A stretch of 64,000 nucleotides of DNA from Aquilaria yunnanensis (lineage: Eukaryota > Streptophyta > Magnoliopsida > Malvales > Thymelaeaceae). Numbering within the stretch: position 1 is the stretch's first letter; each line of letters starts with the position of its first letter. The notes under the pieces are model-generated. The model did no database searches, was not told the origin of the DNA, and saw only the letters and a program-made list of their open reading frames with translations. The stretch spans positions 62,772,001 to 62,836,000 of the forward strand of contig CM077597.1 of NCBI GenBank assembly GCA_039654915.1, given 5' to 3'. Of the stretch, positions 11,226 through 23,038 are shown in pieces. Both the position numbers and the translations under genes were made by a program.

Positions 11226-13712
11226 TGCTACCAACTCTTGGGTAGCCCAATTATAGTGCCAAAATTGTGCATTTAGACTCCCAGGATTGGTAATGTTTTG
11301 TTGGCCATCAGAACAATACCCTTAGTGTGCATACCCAAATGGCCATATTGGGCACTATGTAAACAAATCCATATTGGTCCAATCATCACACACATATTCA
11401 CATTTCATGCACACCATGGTATAAAAGAAGGAAAACACTAGTACAAGTCTTAATCTTCGCTACCAGCATTAGGCAATCTTGTTAAGTTCTAGTGACCAGC
11501 CACTACACTTATAACTTCCACAAATAAACTGTATCATTCTAGCCATGCACCCCAGAGTTTTATTTCCTTGATTATCAACTATAGACTCACGAAAAACAAA
11601 GAAATTTTGCTTCACATCAATAGTCCACCTATGGACCATGTTACGGATTTTTTAAGTTGGTTACAAAATTCTGACCAAATGAACAGTAAGTTAGCCAATT
11701 TTACAACGCTATAACTTTGGCTATTGGGCTCTAAACCCAGAAATTCGAAATCCCAGTTAAACCTCTAGATGTCCTCTAGGTGTTGCCAAAATTTCATACC
11801 AAGATTCATTCTACACAAAGAGATAGAGTGTTTTGAGTGCAAAGTCAAAATTCTGGTCACTTTATCACACCATTTTGCCCATACAAAATTTCATAAGTGT
11901 GCAAACACTTCATTCACAAAGGGTAAGCCCTCCAAGGCTATCCCATACATATCCAATACATATAAGAATTACATGCTCTTGCATCTAGCAATCATATGTG
12001 GTTAAAACAGAATTTACGAGTAAGCTGCCTATCATTCACACTTAGGCAACTTTACACCACATCGTTTACATAGCCAAACCATTACTCAAAGGTTCACATA
12101 CTTGTCTCACTTTACATACACTACATGTACATGCATACATGCACTAAAAAATGTTCTTAACTCACCTAAATACGCACCCTAGGTTATAGGAGTGCCTGAG
12201 ACCCATTGGACTCCATAACAGGATTTTAGACAGCTGCTGCACAACACAATAAGTACCATCACTAAAAATACCAAATGTGCTCCTAAAATCACAAAAATTC
12301 GTATACCATAAGTAGACATAAGGAAGTTTAAGTACCTAAAAATTTAGTGAAAAACTGGGGCCACAAGGGTTAGTTTGAAGGTGATCTTTCACCTGGACTT
12401 GAAATGACAAAATTGAGGGGAGTAAGTTTCATTGAGAAACTTAATAAGGGTAACACTTGGATTCAACAGGCAATGTAACCATCATGAAAACCTGAATCCA
12501 AAGACACTAAAACACAAAACCACAATGCATATATACAAGATATAGCAACCAAATGCAGCAGCCTTTCACAACCAACAAACACATGACATGCAGCAGCAAC
12601 AATAACCATAGATTAGTCCATAAAACATGTAATAAACATAAATAAATCACTATGGCAGCACTCCTCAAGCTAATTCTTGGTCTTAGGAGGATTTTAACAC
12701 TAGTTAGTACTAACCTTAGGCCCTAGAAACCCTCACTTCACTACCCTCTTTGAGCACTTCACACTAGGTCACAAAACCTTCAATAAGTGCACTTCCCTCA
12801 CTAAGCTTGGTTCATCAAGCTCATGGCTCTCTTCCAAGCTGAGCCCTAGCACCATGGTTGCTTCAAAATATAGAAAAGAAACCATGAGTGCAAGAGAACC
12901 CTTACCAAAGTGGGTAGGACAAAAATCAAGCTTGATCCTTAGAGTACTCAAGCAATAGCTCTAGTTTGCTTCCAATTTCTTCCTTTTACCTTCAATTTCA
13001 ATCAATTACAAGTTTCAAGGTGTGGTGGCTACAGAGGAAGTATGGTTGTGTTCTTGGGCTGGGGGAGGATGAAAATGAGAGAGGGGTAAGTGATTTGGCC
13101 ATTTAAATGGGCTTAAATGAGCTTAAGGGAACAAAACACACTTAACAAGCTTAACCTTGCTTTATGTCATTTTCCTTCTCACTAATTATGGTTTCTTGGT
13201 CTTAAACTCATTGGTACACATGTGCCCAACATTTTTACTCTTTTTCAAGCCATAGCCACCCCTCCCTAGGTGGGAAAACCCCAAATTGGTCGATTTCACT
13301 TAAGTCAAATACATACACATCCTAAGGCCTATGTTAGAACACTAGGGTCCTTTATGCCTTTTTGTGTTTTTTTTGTCCAAACTTGTCTTCCATGAGCAAT
13401 TTGGTCCTCCAATAGCACTTTCATACCATTCATATCCTTCCAATAACTCTCCAAAGCTCTTTCTTGAGAGTTTGCAATTAAGTATCCAAATTTTCAAAAC
13501 CATACAAAAACGTCCATAGGTTGCTTGACAAACAAGTAATCCTTATGGCTTTTCTTTGTGGCCAAGTTACCAACTTAGAACACTTTTAAGGAGGTGTTAA
13601 TCATGTAGACTACCCCCTATACTTCAATCACTATGGTGAGAATTACATAATATAATGGTTTTTAGCCATTATGACACACTTGTAATTCTCCCATTTTTGG
13701 GAGGTGGTAACA
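11226..13712 (-). repeat. Family X solo LTR with CTTGG target-site duplication
   Basis: On the minus strand it starts TGTTACCACC (13712) and ends GGTAGCA (11226). It is flanked by CTTGG at 11221-11225 and at 13713-13717, a perfect 5-bp duplication. No internal region is present, so it is a solo LTR. It is the inverted counterpart of 5380-7963. No coding content. Confidence 0.88.
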
Positions 13713-14109
13713 CTTGGGAGCTTAGGTATGCTTTTCCCCCCCTTGTGTTCTTGGTTTCTTGAGCTTCCTTAGGGTTGGATCAAGCTTAGTTGACCTATAA
13801 TTGGTGCCATTTGTGATGAAATTGTCTTGGAACCATAAGAAATCCTTAGTGGATGCTTGAAGGTTTTGGTGCTCAACTTGCATGATCTTGCATAATTCGT
13901 GTTCAAGGAAAGGGGAATTCTTATTTTCCTTGTTATGTTAATGCATTTCCATTATATTTGGCCTTAGGGAATGGTAATTGCAAGCCTAGAAGTGGTTAAA
14001 ACTAAATTTGAGTCAATTGTGCAAAGATTTCATGAAGTTGAACAAACCAGGTGAGTTTTGGGCATTGCAGTGCCGTTTTGGCGCTGAGGCACCAACGAAA
14101 TGTTTGTCC

Positions 14110-15515
14110 TGTTGGGTTTCGGGAGCCAAATAGTGCAACGGAATTTAACTGAAACCCTCCAGGATCCAAGTGAAACGGGGTAAACCGGGTGTTCGAAAAT
14201 TTCATACCTAATTTTCGGTTGAGATCTCTCACTCAACTGTAGAGTCGAATCACAAAACCTGAACAGTTGACGTGTTCAGGCTCTCTATGGTATCCACACG
14301 AGCCTCTCGGGATCACCACGCTTCCACCACGTCCCAGCAGATGCATTTCTCTTGCGCTCGTAGTGCTAGCTTGCGTCCTCCAAGGAATTGCAAGAGAAGA
14401 GTGCGGCTGTCCTTTTGGGAGGCTAGGGCAAGGAGACTCAACTTAAAAGTTGTATTTATAGTGAGACTCAACTTCCAGGCCTAATGGGTTTCAAAGCCCT
14501 AATCCAATTAGGATTTAATTTCGGGCTTAATAATGGCGCAACTCGTTGGCCCATTATTAATATGAAATTAAAGTGAAACCATAACCCAAATAATTACCCC
14601 ATGCACTCTAATGATCCAAATAGCTCTATGTGTGCGACCCAGTAGGCTCTTGCCATGTTGGCAATGATCATAAATCACATTTATGATCATAAGCAATGAG
14701 CGGTGTCTAGCAACACATCATTGCTACCCAAGTGACAAAATTGTCGGTGAATCGACTAAACCTTTATGATCATCACCGATATATGCCATTGTCCCTTTGT
14801 CCAAGATATCAAGACTAAGCACAAGACATGGAATGTGTCACTCTCGTATAGCCCAATCTTTGGTTTCTTGATTACCGAGTAGAGCAACTTAAACTGACGA
14901 CATTGATATCATATATCAACTCATCGGAGCATGGCCATGCATTTTCTAAGTCTCACTCTATCAAGGGGCCCAAAGATATCACTCCCGTTACATAGGAGGG
15001 ACAAATCCCATCTTGATCATACAAATCCCTCCGCATGATATGTGACATACCCAATGACCTCCTTCAAGTTCACTCAGTTACGAGCAACAAAGGAAAGTAT
15101 CAAAGTATGTGACTCACATGTAGGGAACCTTGCTGATCTTAGGTCGAAGGACTACATATACCATGATCACTATGAGAATCACTTATGACACTCATATAAC
15201 GATCCATGAAGTGTTCTCATGGTGGGTCGGTCCAGTACACAAGTTCTCCAACTTGTACCCATATGTAGACTACATATCTCATATTAGTCTCCACATATGC
15301 TAGTCATTATGTATTATTGCAACCCGCTCCACAATAATACTAGACTAGGGACGTTTAAGAATATCATTATTCTAAGGTTACAATTATGTTTATTACGTTA
15401 CGCAGAAACAAAACAACAAACAAAATTGCTGGATTAATGCCTCAATAAAATATCATGACTCAATGTGCAAAAATACAATCATCTCATGATTGGCTTTTTG
15501 GGCACAATACTAACA
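14110..15515 (+). repeat. Family Y solo LTR with TGTCC target-site duplication
   Basis: 1406 bp, starting TGTTGGGTTTC and ending ATACTAACA (TG...CA with short terminal inverted repeats TGTTxG/CxAACA). Flanked by TGTCC at 14105-14109 and 15516-15520. The first about 320 bp are about 97% identical to 61477-61803. The superfamily cannot be decided because no internal coding region is present, and the orientation is nominal. Confidence 0.9.
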
Positions 15516-15520
15516 TGTCC

Positions 15521-17259
15521 AAGTCATGCTATAGGTGCTATGGTGCTGGGGGCACTACAGTGCCAGTGATCTAACAAATTTCAAGGCAAATTGACATAAC
15601 TATGGTGCCGCAGCGCTAGGCTCGCGTTGCAGAACCACAGTTGCTTCATAACTCATCCAAAGAGGTTGTTTTTGGTTCCTAATTGGTTCCTAAACATCCT
15701 AGACATTATCCTAAGGTTAGATCAAGGTTTAAAGTGGAATTGGAATGAAGAACAAGTGACAAGTGGATGAATGAAGCAAGCAGAAGATGGTGTGTGCACA
15801 ATTGAACCATTTGTGTTTCTAAGGGTATTTTCGTGCCCTAGTTGTGGCTTGTAGTCGTTGGTAAGGTAATTTAAATGCATTAATAGTGAGTAACCAAGTA
15901 TTTTTAGCAAGGAACATGGTGAACTGGCAATGGTGAACAAGAACCGTAGCCTAGTTAGCTAAGAATTGTGCGTGTGCACTAAGCCATGGTTAGTGTGGTC
16001 AACTTATGGCACAACCTCTTGTAGATTGGTAAGATGTTTTGGGTTAGTATTTCGTTGACCCTAGATTGGTTCAAGAGCTAAAATTACTACAAAGAGTTAC
16101 TGAAAACACCTACGGGCCAAAGAAGGCACTATGACGCTAATAGGGGCACATAAGTACATTAGGACACAGTGTGAGCTCTAGGGCCCATGGGAAGCCTAGA
16201 TTAGGTAATGTTGGAGCTTGGTATGGCTTGGAAGCTTGCTTAGTACCCAAGTAAGTGCAAGCTACCCTAAGGAATTAAGAGGAACACTACCTTAGTGCAT
16301 TGAGGGAGAGGAGCAAGGTAGTTAAACTACCTTAGTGCATTTAGGGCCTTCTTATGTGCTAGGAAACACAAGGAGCACTTAGAGCAAGCATGATTCCTAG
16401 TGATGGCTAACTCATTGAAGTGCAGCAAGTGACAAGCCTAGTATTATACAATGTTCACCAAGGAAGGTGAAGGCTTAGTAACACTTGGTCAACTAGTTGG
16501 GTCTTAGACCTAAAGGACTAAAGTGAGAGCCTAGTACACCTAGGGGTGGAGGTTTAGTACACCTAACTACCTAGTTGGGTCTTAGGCTCGAGGAGCTAAA
16601 GTGGGAACCTAGTATACCTAAATTAGATTAGCCACATGCTAGTCAAGGTTCACCATAGGAAGGGTGAAAGGTTAGTAACACCTATTGGCCTGGCCTAGTT
16701 GTAGACATGAGGCACTAGTGTGGGACCTTAGTGCACCCAACTTGGCTTTGCCAAGTAGACTTGGTTTACTCCTACACATAGTATTCAAGGGGAGGTTATT
16801 ACGTGCTTAGGCAACAACCTGGCACAATAGGCAGGTCAAGGCTTGCTAGAGTGAGTTTAGGGCCAGAATCTGCTAGGAGAGGACTAGCATAAGGAAGGGT
16901 CCCAAAGGACTCGAGTATATGCGCATATATTAGGCCTTAGACTATAATGTGCTGTAGTAGATTTTTGTCAGTTATTGTCTGGTATCCTCTTGTGTTTTCT
17001 TTTATAGGTACCCTCAAAGACCCCTTACTGGAAATCTATGATTCTCACCCCTTAATTTATGTGTGAATGTTTAAAATTTGGCCAACAACTCGAGCTTGGT
17101 TGTTAAGCTAGTTGAGCAGGTATAAGTTATCCTTGCTAGTTTACATCTTCAGGTTTATTCGTTGTTGAGTATTAACTATGTTGGACTGATCGTAAGCAGT
17201 GGTTGATCTAGGAGCACAAGGGGACATTGAGGCTAAAGGCACTTAAGGAGCTCAGATAG
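15521..17259 (+). other. Right part of the plus chromovirus LTR; no gene
   Basis: Non-coding. Contains hairpin-rich text (15530-15650) and degenerate internal repeats with the motif TTAGTACACCTA at about 16530, 16555, 16610 and 16730. Cut at 17259/17260 by the LTR of element A. Confidence 0.5.
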
Positions 17260-17993
17260 TAATGCCCGGTAGCATCCTCATTATCTGACATGCTGGCCTG
17301 AATGGGGGACTTCCAATGTGAAGATGTTTGTAAGATTTTGAAGAACAAGGGTTAAGAGCTCCCCAGAGTGTGCTTCCAGCGGAGAAGCGTCCGACACCCA
17401 AGTCAGTATTTGTGAGAGTAGTAGTAGAGAGCAGAGAGTAGGTAAAAGAGAGAGTCTCGTGTGTTCTTAACAAAGTCCCTCCTAAGTATTTATAGGAGGG
17501 TGGAGGGAGGAGGCCGTTTGACACAGCCTGTCCAGATCATGACATGTGTTCGGTCAGATTTGATTCGTACCTTCGGAGGTAGGTATCTTTAGCTGGCCAT
17601 AGGCCATTCTAGTAAAAGGGTAGGGGCGTGCGTGAGATCTCTTTGTCAGAGGGTGCTTAACCATTTTTTTCATATCTTTGTAAGACCCTTTTAGGGTGTG
17701 AGACCCATTTGGGGCAAAGATTTTCCCCCCAAGGGCTATCGAGGAAGGCCCTTTAGGAGAGTGGGTCACCTTTGGGAGACTTTTTCCTCTGTCAAGGATG
17801 GTGGGTCTACTTTTTTGAGGTTGGTAGCTTCGCAAATCTGAGGGTGGTGAAGACACCGTTTCCCGAAGTTGATCATGTTACTTTCCGAGGGTGGTGTGAA
17901 GAATACCCCGAGGTTGCGACTAAGTTTCTAAGGAGAGGTGGCATCAAGTTAGTCAATTAGGAGATCTCAGGGGCGATAGCCCTTTGGCTATCA
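17260..17993 (-). repeat. Element A 3' LTR
   Basis: The minus strand runs from the terminal palindrome TGATAGCCAAAGGGCTATCG (17993 downwards) to GGGCATTA (17260, decayed from GGGCATCA). Near the 3' end it still encodes MSDNEDATGH, the U5-borne gag start seen in the other copies. It is strongly diverged from the LTRs of B-E. Confidence 0.85.
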
Positions 17994-18818
17994 CATGCCC
18001 CCCTTGAAGGAGCCGGAGTTGTGTCATCAGCGTTAGTCATCTGGGAGTATGTAATAAGAAGCTAAAGCTGTGCCTTGGCCAAGAAATCTTACTCTTGCCA
18101 GCTCATCAGGCAAAGACCCACTTTCTTGCCGAAGTTACATTAATGGCATTCTCCAAGGGTTTTTGCACTCTGTTTCGAGCCCTTTATGAGGATTTTGTTC
18201 TGAACCAACTTCTTATTCTTTGGCAAGGTCACACCTTTGGTACCAAAGGAGCTGTTTCGTGCTCTCAGCCCAACTTATCCTTCTAGCCAAAGTCACACCT
18301 TCGAAGGTGAGGGGCTATAATTTCTTTAATGTTTTTCACTCTTACCTTCTGTCAATGAATCGTCCTATTTTCTGACTAGGCAGTCACATCACTTCAGGAT
18401 AGGTGATATAGCCTGCTAGTGTCAGTAGGCGTGCCCTCAATTCTCGCACCACGTGATATGTTTCATCGAGTTAATGGCAATTAGTCATGGCCATTATGTC
18501 AGTTGCGTCCCTTTGCTTGTGAAGGGTAAATATGGAAATGCTTAAGCTGCCCCCTTCGGTCTATGTAAGGCCTTGTCCCTCAGAGGTTTCCTCACTATCC
18601 TATTTTCATTCCTTTTGCTCTCAATCTTTCTCTCATTCTCCAGCCTTTTCCTTTTGACAATGCAAGCGGCAGAGCGATTTCCGGCGAGTTTAACGATGAT
18701 CTCCGAAGTTCTCTTTCCTTCCCAAACTAGGTGGGTCTAGTTTTGAAGTTTGTTCTTCTTTTTGCCTTTTCTTTTCTTTTTTCCCCCTTAGTCTGAGGTT
18801 AGTGTCTTTGCCCTAAAG
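17994..18818 (+). other. Element A: polypurine tract and upstream region of the accessory gene
   Basis: Positions 17994-18006 (ATGCCCCCCTTGA-type on plus) are the polypurine tract of A read in reverse. The rest corresponds to the promoter and 5' leader of the accessory gene. The TATA position is degraded (CTATGTAAGG at 18561). Confidence 0.6.
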
Positions 18819-21241
18819 ATGTCATCTGAACAAGCCATTGCTAGGTCTGTTCTCGAGATCTGGCTTCCCCTTAATTTTCATTTAAGCTACGCGACTTTGG
18901 ACAAGTTGGCAAGGGGCTGGCTAAAGTTCTTGGCTGGTCCTACCGAACCCAGCTACCTCCCTCATCCGAAGGAGATGAACGCCTTTAGAGCTTAATTAAA
19001 GGTGGGTCTTCACTATCCACCACCGAAGGTGGTTTCAGACTTTTTTCAATTCCATGGCATAGCCGCCAACCAAATGCCTCCGAACTCTTACGCCTACTTT
19101 AACGCCTTCTTGTGTATGTGTGAGGTCTTCAAAATTCCCCCACATTTTCTCTTTTTTCTAAAATATTACAAACTCCACCCTGTCCCGAATGGAGGGTTCT
19201 ACTTCTTGCTCCCACAAGGATCTAGTAGTAAAAAATTTACCTTCACCTTCAGTACCAAGGACAGCTGGCGAGGGTGGCAGAAGAAGTACTTCTTCTTAGA
19301 GGTTGACGAGAAGTGGGTGGGTCTTCCTGCTGAATGGGCTTCTGGTACCTTAGCACTGATGTGGTAGACCCAACGAGGCTACTAACTTTGAAATTATAGG
19401 CTCAGTTTAAAGAGTTTGATAGCCGCATTTCAGCTGTTGCAGATTGGCACTCTAAAGTTGCTCCGCGTTCTCTCTACCCTTTTCCCATCAGATGGAGCTT
19501 TATGATTGAGGACGTTCTTCGGGAGCTTGGAGTGATTAAGGAACATGTTACTAATGAAAATATGCCAAAGCACCTGGTGGATAAGGTGAAGATGTATCTT
19601 CTTCGGCTCCTTCAGGGTGAACTTTAGTACCTCGGCCTTGTAGAACGTAAGCTTGTTCCTTAAGCCATTGTCTTAGAATTTTGATACTTACGCTGATATC
19701 TTTTCTTTTGTAGAGATGGGCGACAAGTCTACAGCCTTTTATAAGAGCTTGTTCCTCAGCCAGGCCAAGAAGGGGGAGCAAAAGAAGAAGGCACCCAAGA
19801 GGAAGAAGGTCTCGGCTGGACCATCTTCAGCACCAAAGTCAAAGAAGTCAAAGGAGGACTCCCTTTCTTCTTCGCCCGAAGGTCAAAATGTGAAGCTCGG
19901 TCAAACACTTGTCCACGGTGACCTACCCTCATAAGTAGCCATCGACTCGACCCCTTTAAGGCCCAATGCTGCTGCCAAGGCATTAGGGACTTCACTGGGG
20001 GAGATTTCTGTCGAAGAGGCTCAAGAGTGGCAAAGAAAAAAGGCCAAGGACATCCCTGTCGAGGTGTTGAATGTTAGCGAGTCTAACGAGGAGGTTGCCA
20101 AACTTACACTAGGTTTGTCCCTTAGCCATTCATCTATAAGTTTGGGATTTTTTGGTATTTTAGACCTTGTAGATGAATGGCTAAGGGATAATGTTATAAC
20201 GGAACTTTGGTGTGACTTTGTAGATGAGTGAGCCCAGGCTTAGTGGATGGCAGAGCATGTTCAGAAAAGGGCCCTTTAGGACTCAAAAATCCTGAAGGAT
20301 AAGGTTCCGAGGGAGCCCTTCTGGACCTTCATGGAGGACATGGATCTATTCTCCAAAGATAGTCAGAAGATGGTCCCTCAAATGGTGAGGGGCATTTTGA
20401 CCAATGGCACTTCCAAACTCTAACGGAGGAGTGCCCCAATGAGGAGGTTCTTGCCTCTTGGATGACCGAGCATGCTGCCCAGGTAAACCTTAGCCCTTTG
20501 GGACTTAGAAAAAATTTTCAGTTTCTGTTGCTTTTGACCCACATGCTTTTGGCATAGGGTGGGTATTTTCGGGCTTGGGCATCCAAACAGTCTTCTATCC
20601 AAAGTCAATCGGAGGAGAACTTAGCCAAGGCCAAGGAACTATTTATGAGCACATTGATCAAGTACAGCGAGCTAAACAAGATCACCAAAGTGGACCTTGG
20701 TAGTATTCGGGAGGAGGTGATAAAGAGCGAGCAAGGGCTGGTCAAGGAGTTCACCTCCAAGATCTAAGACCTCGGAACGAAGGTCATGGAGTTGGCTTCC
20801 GAGTGTGAGGCTTTTTGAAAGGAAAAGGAAGACACCGCTACTGATCTTACAAAGGCATTGGGGATCAATACTGAGCTCATTGCCAAGATCGAATAGCTAA
20901 AGAAGGATAAGAAGAAAAAGAAGAACAACCTGGACAAGGAGGTCGAGGAATTGAAGAAAGAGCTAGAGGACCTGAAGGCTGAAAAGGCCAAGCCATATAA
21001 GGCAACTAAGTCCTCATTCCAAGATGGGTTCTGCCTTGCCCGTCATTAGGTCCTTTCCCAGTATCCTGACATAGACCTCTCTTTCCTTCGGGCATTCGAT
21101 ATTCCTGAAGGACCATCTTCGGCATGGTCGAGTATAGAGCATCTCAACCTTCCTGTTCTTCCCCCTTTGCCTACCGATGTTGGTGAAGATGAAGATGATG
21201 CTGAGGGTGATGACGTTCAAGACAGACAGGCCAATGAATAG
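18819..21241 (+). pseudogene. Element A antisense accessory gene (PF04195-like, decayed)
   Basis: Opposite strand to the gag-pol of A. Starts MSSEQAIARSV, with a stop at 18993-18995. The conserved core then follows (YPPPKVVSDFFQFHGI, KYYKLHPVPNGGFYF, KDSWRGWQ at 19002-19290), and after another lesion LYPFPIRW and LRELGVIKEH (19470-19540). Exon 2 begins MGDKSTAFYKSLF at 19716, followed by a lysine-rich nuclear-localisation-like stretch. Exon 3 holds FMEDMDLF at about 20330. Exon 4 is a coiled coil ending in GFCLARH...IPEGP...IEHLNLP, with the stop at 21239-21241. There are several nonsense codons, including within exons 2, 3 and 4. The four-exon layout matches copies B-D, so it is a dead copy of the same gene. 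Confidence 0.8.
20118..20188. repeat. Perfect 19-bp inverted repeat at the start of intron 2 (element A)
   Basis: TCCCTTAGCCATTCATCTA at 20118-20136 is perfectly complementary to 20170-20188, leaving a 33-nt loop. It begins about 6 nt after the predicted 5' splice site of intron 2 and is absent from copies B-D. Confidence 0.9.
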
Positions 21242-21489
21242 GCCTTCTTTTTTTTTCATCTTCTCTTTTTTTTTTTCATTCTACACCATGTACTTTTTGA
21301 ATGAAATTTTATTGGAACTTTTTGGTCAATATGTTGGCTAAGTTCACGATTGGTATGACCTCGGACATTTTTTCAACCTTTGGCATTTAACCATCTTTGG
21401 TGATGAATCCTTAAAAGATACTATCAAGGATTCATAACCTAGCCTCTCCAAAGGCAATCAACCATCTTTAGTTAGCCTTTTTCGTGAGA
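21242..21489 (-). other. Element A 3' variable zone, left of the B insertion
   Basis: T-rich, non-coding sequence after the accessory gene stop. It contains degenerate units around 'ccatctttggt' that continue on the far side of B at 42869-43090. Ends with the CTTAC (21490-21494) duplicated at 42864-42868. Confidence 0.6.
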
Positions 21490-21494
21490 CTTAC

Positions 21495-22357
21495 TGATGC
21501 CCAGCAGCATCTACGTCGGGTGACATTATGACTTCGGGAGGGACTTCCTGTGAGGGAGAATGCCCGGAGCACAGATTTCCCAGGGGAGTGTGCCTGAAAT
21601 GCTGTAGAGAAAAGGGTTAGGAGGTCCCCGGGATGGTTTTCCGGGGAGGAGCTTCCGACGCCCAACTTAGTGCCCTGAAGGAAGATAGAGAAGGAGCACT
21701 CAAGGGTTAAGTGGCCTTACCTGTTTTCATTTTCCTTAAGGAGATACGGGTCGTGGATCCTTTGCCAGGGCTTGTTTCCTAGTATTTATAGGAGTGCCTA
21801 GCCCGTTCAGATCACGACACGTGTTCGGTAGGATGCTCTCTGTACTTTCGGGCGTAGGGGACAAGTAGCATTTTGTAGGCTCCTTGAATCTTGGTCCGAG
21901 ATAGGTTGTGACAAGACACGGACGGCGTCGGCGTGTCAGACCGCCATTTGAGGTGGCGTGTAGCGCCTGGGGGCGACATGTCAGAGGCTCCTTAAATGCT
22001 CATGCCGTACTCCCGAGATCTTTTGGGCGAGATCGTCCTTCGGTACAGGTGCCCTTCTTCGGGAATCATGCCCGTAGTTCGGGGAGTTCTCTGGTTCTGG
22101 GGTTCCGCCTTCAGGCAGAGTCTCTCCAGCTTGCAATAGCTGGTTCTTTATTCCCGAAGGCGATCCATTTGGTCCCCTGAGGGAGCTAGCAACATCTTTG
22201 AAATTCCTGACATACTAGCCGAAGTCCTGAGTCCGAGGTGTTTACTTCGCTCCTTCCGAGGTCAGTGTTAATGCCTCATTCGGGTGACGCCAGGCTTCCC
22301 GACCATGCTACTGGCAGGAAGTATGTAGTGAGAGAGGCGATAGCCCTTCGGCTATCA
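21495..22357 (-). repeat. Element B 3' LTR
   Basis: On the minus strand it starts with the palindrome TGATAGCCGAAGGGCTATCG (22357) and ends GCTGGGCATCA (21495). A TATAAATA-type box lies in the middle. U5 encodes MSPDVDAAGHH, the start region of gag. Confidence 0.95.
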
Positions 22358-23038
22358 CAGGCCCCCCCTCCAGAAAGCCGAAGTGGAAACTTCGACTTGT
22401 CAGCTTTCAGAGAGTGTCCCTCGGGGCCTTGGGCGTAATACCTGTGCCGAAGATGGACCTTTTGTCCAAAGACGTAGGCTTCTTCGCCCATAGCCTGTCT
22501 TTTGGTGTCTTCGAGGTAACCTACTTCACTCTTTTTGTAGGTCTGCGCAACATCGTGTTTCGTAAACATGCGTGTCAGTCTGAAGTGGGGCGCCCAAGGT
22601 TTAGGGGGTGTCAGAAGTCGTGTCCCTCTTTTAGAGTGATGGCTGACACGTGGCAGCTTGTTATTGGCAGGGATGCATCAGATACAGCAGGCGCGCCTTT
22701 TTATGCGCAAGGGGCAGTTGTGGCTACTTTTCATCTTCGCGGAGTACTTATGATGCCGGTTTGCCTACCCCCCCTCGGCCTATATATATGCCTTTCCGTC
22801 ATAATTTCCTTTTGCTTCTGCTTTTGCTTTCCTCCTGCCTTTTAACTATTTTTGCGTTCTCTTTTGCTTTTTGCGGCGGTGCTGTTAACGAAGTTTTTTC
22901 CGGCCACTTTTCGCGACAGCGACTTCAAACCCAGATTTCGGCAAAACATTTGGTGGGTTTTGATTTCCAGAGTCCTTTTATTTTAAAGCCTTCCCGAAGT
23001 CAGTTTTTTATTCCCCGAAGTCATTTTTTCTCCAAAAA
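22358..23038 (+). other. Element B: polypurine tract and accessory-gene promoter/leader
   Basis: 22358-22371 is the polypurine tract on the minus strand (GGAGGGGGGGCCTG just before the LTR). The remainder is the upstream region of the antisense gene. It contains long chance frames but no conserved protein. Confidence 0.75.
22780..22790 (+). promoter_or_regulatory. TATA-like box of the antisense accessory gene, element B
   Basis: CTATATATATG preceded by 'ctcggc', about 259 bp upstream of the ATG. The same spacing and flank (GGCCTATAAATAG) occur in C, D and E. Confidence 0.6.

Larger units (their letters stand above)
10669..17259 (+). repeat. Chromovirus-like LTR (plus), interrupted by two solo LTRs and by element A
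   Basis: Starts TGTTACAGCCC. Its segments are 10669-11225, 13713-14109, 15516-17259, about 2.7 kb once the two solo LTRs are removed. The right part holds TTACTGGAAATCTATGATTC then TCACCCCTTAA (about 17020-17070), a signature shared with the LTRs at 4401-9448 and 45946-49215, plus a run of degenerate 'cttagtacacctaa' units at 16500-16760. The sequences either side of each insertion join cleanly when one copy of the 5-bp duplication is removed. The true right end may lie beyond element A. No coding frame. Confidence 0.6.

Noticed and set aside
5380..13712. A single giant foldback transposon with 2.5-kb inverted arms
   Set aside because: The right arm alone is bounded by a CTTGG duplication, so it is an independent solo LTR. 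The outer flanks (AAACC and CTTGG) do not match.
13795..13825. ATTGGTGCCATTTGTGATGAA as a degenerate primer-binding site
   Set aside because: It resembles TGGCGCCGTCTGTGG, but no LTR end or gag is next to it and it lies inside a chromovirus LTR.
22414..22845. 143-codon plus-strand frame crossing the B promoter region
   Set aside because: Not conserved in the homologous regions of C, D or E; it overlaps the TATA-like box of the accessory gene.
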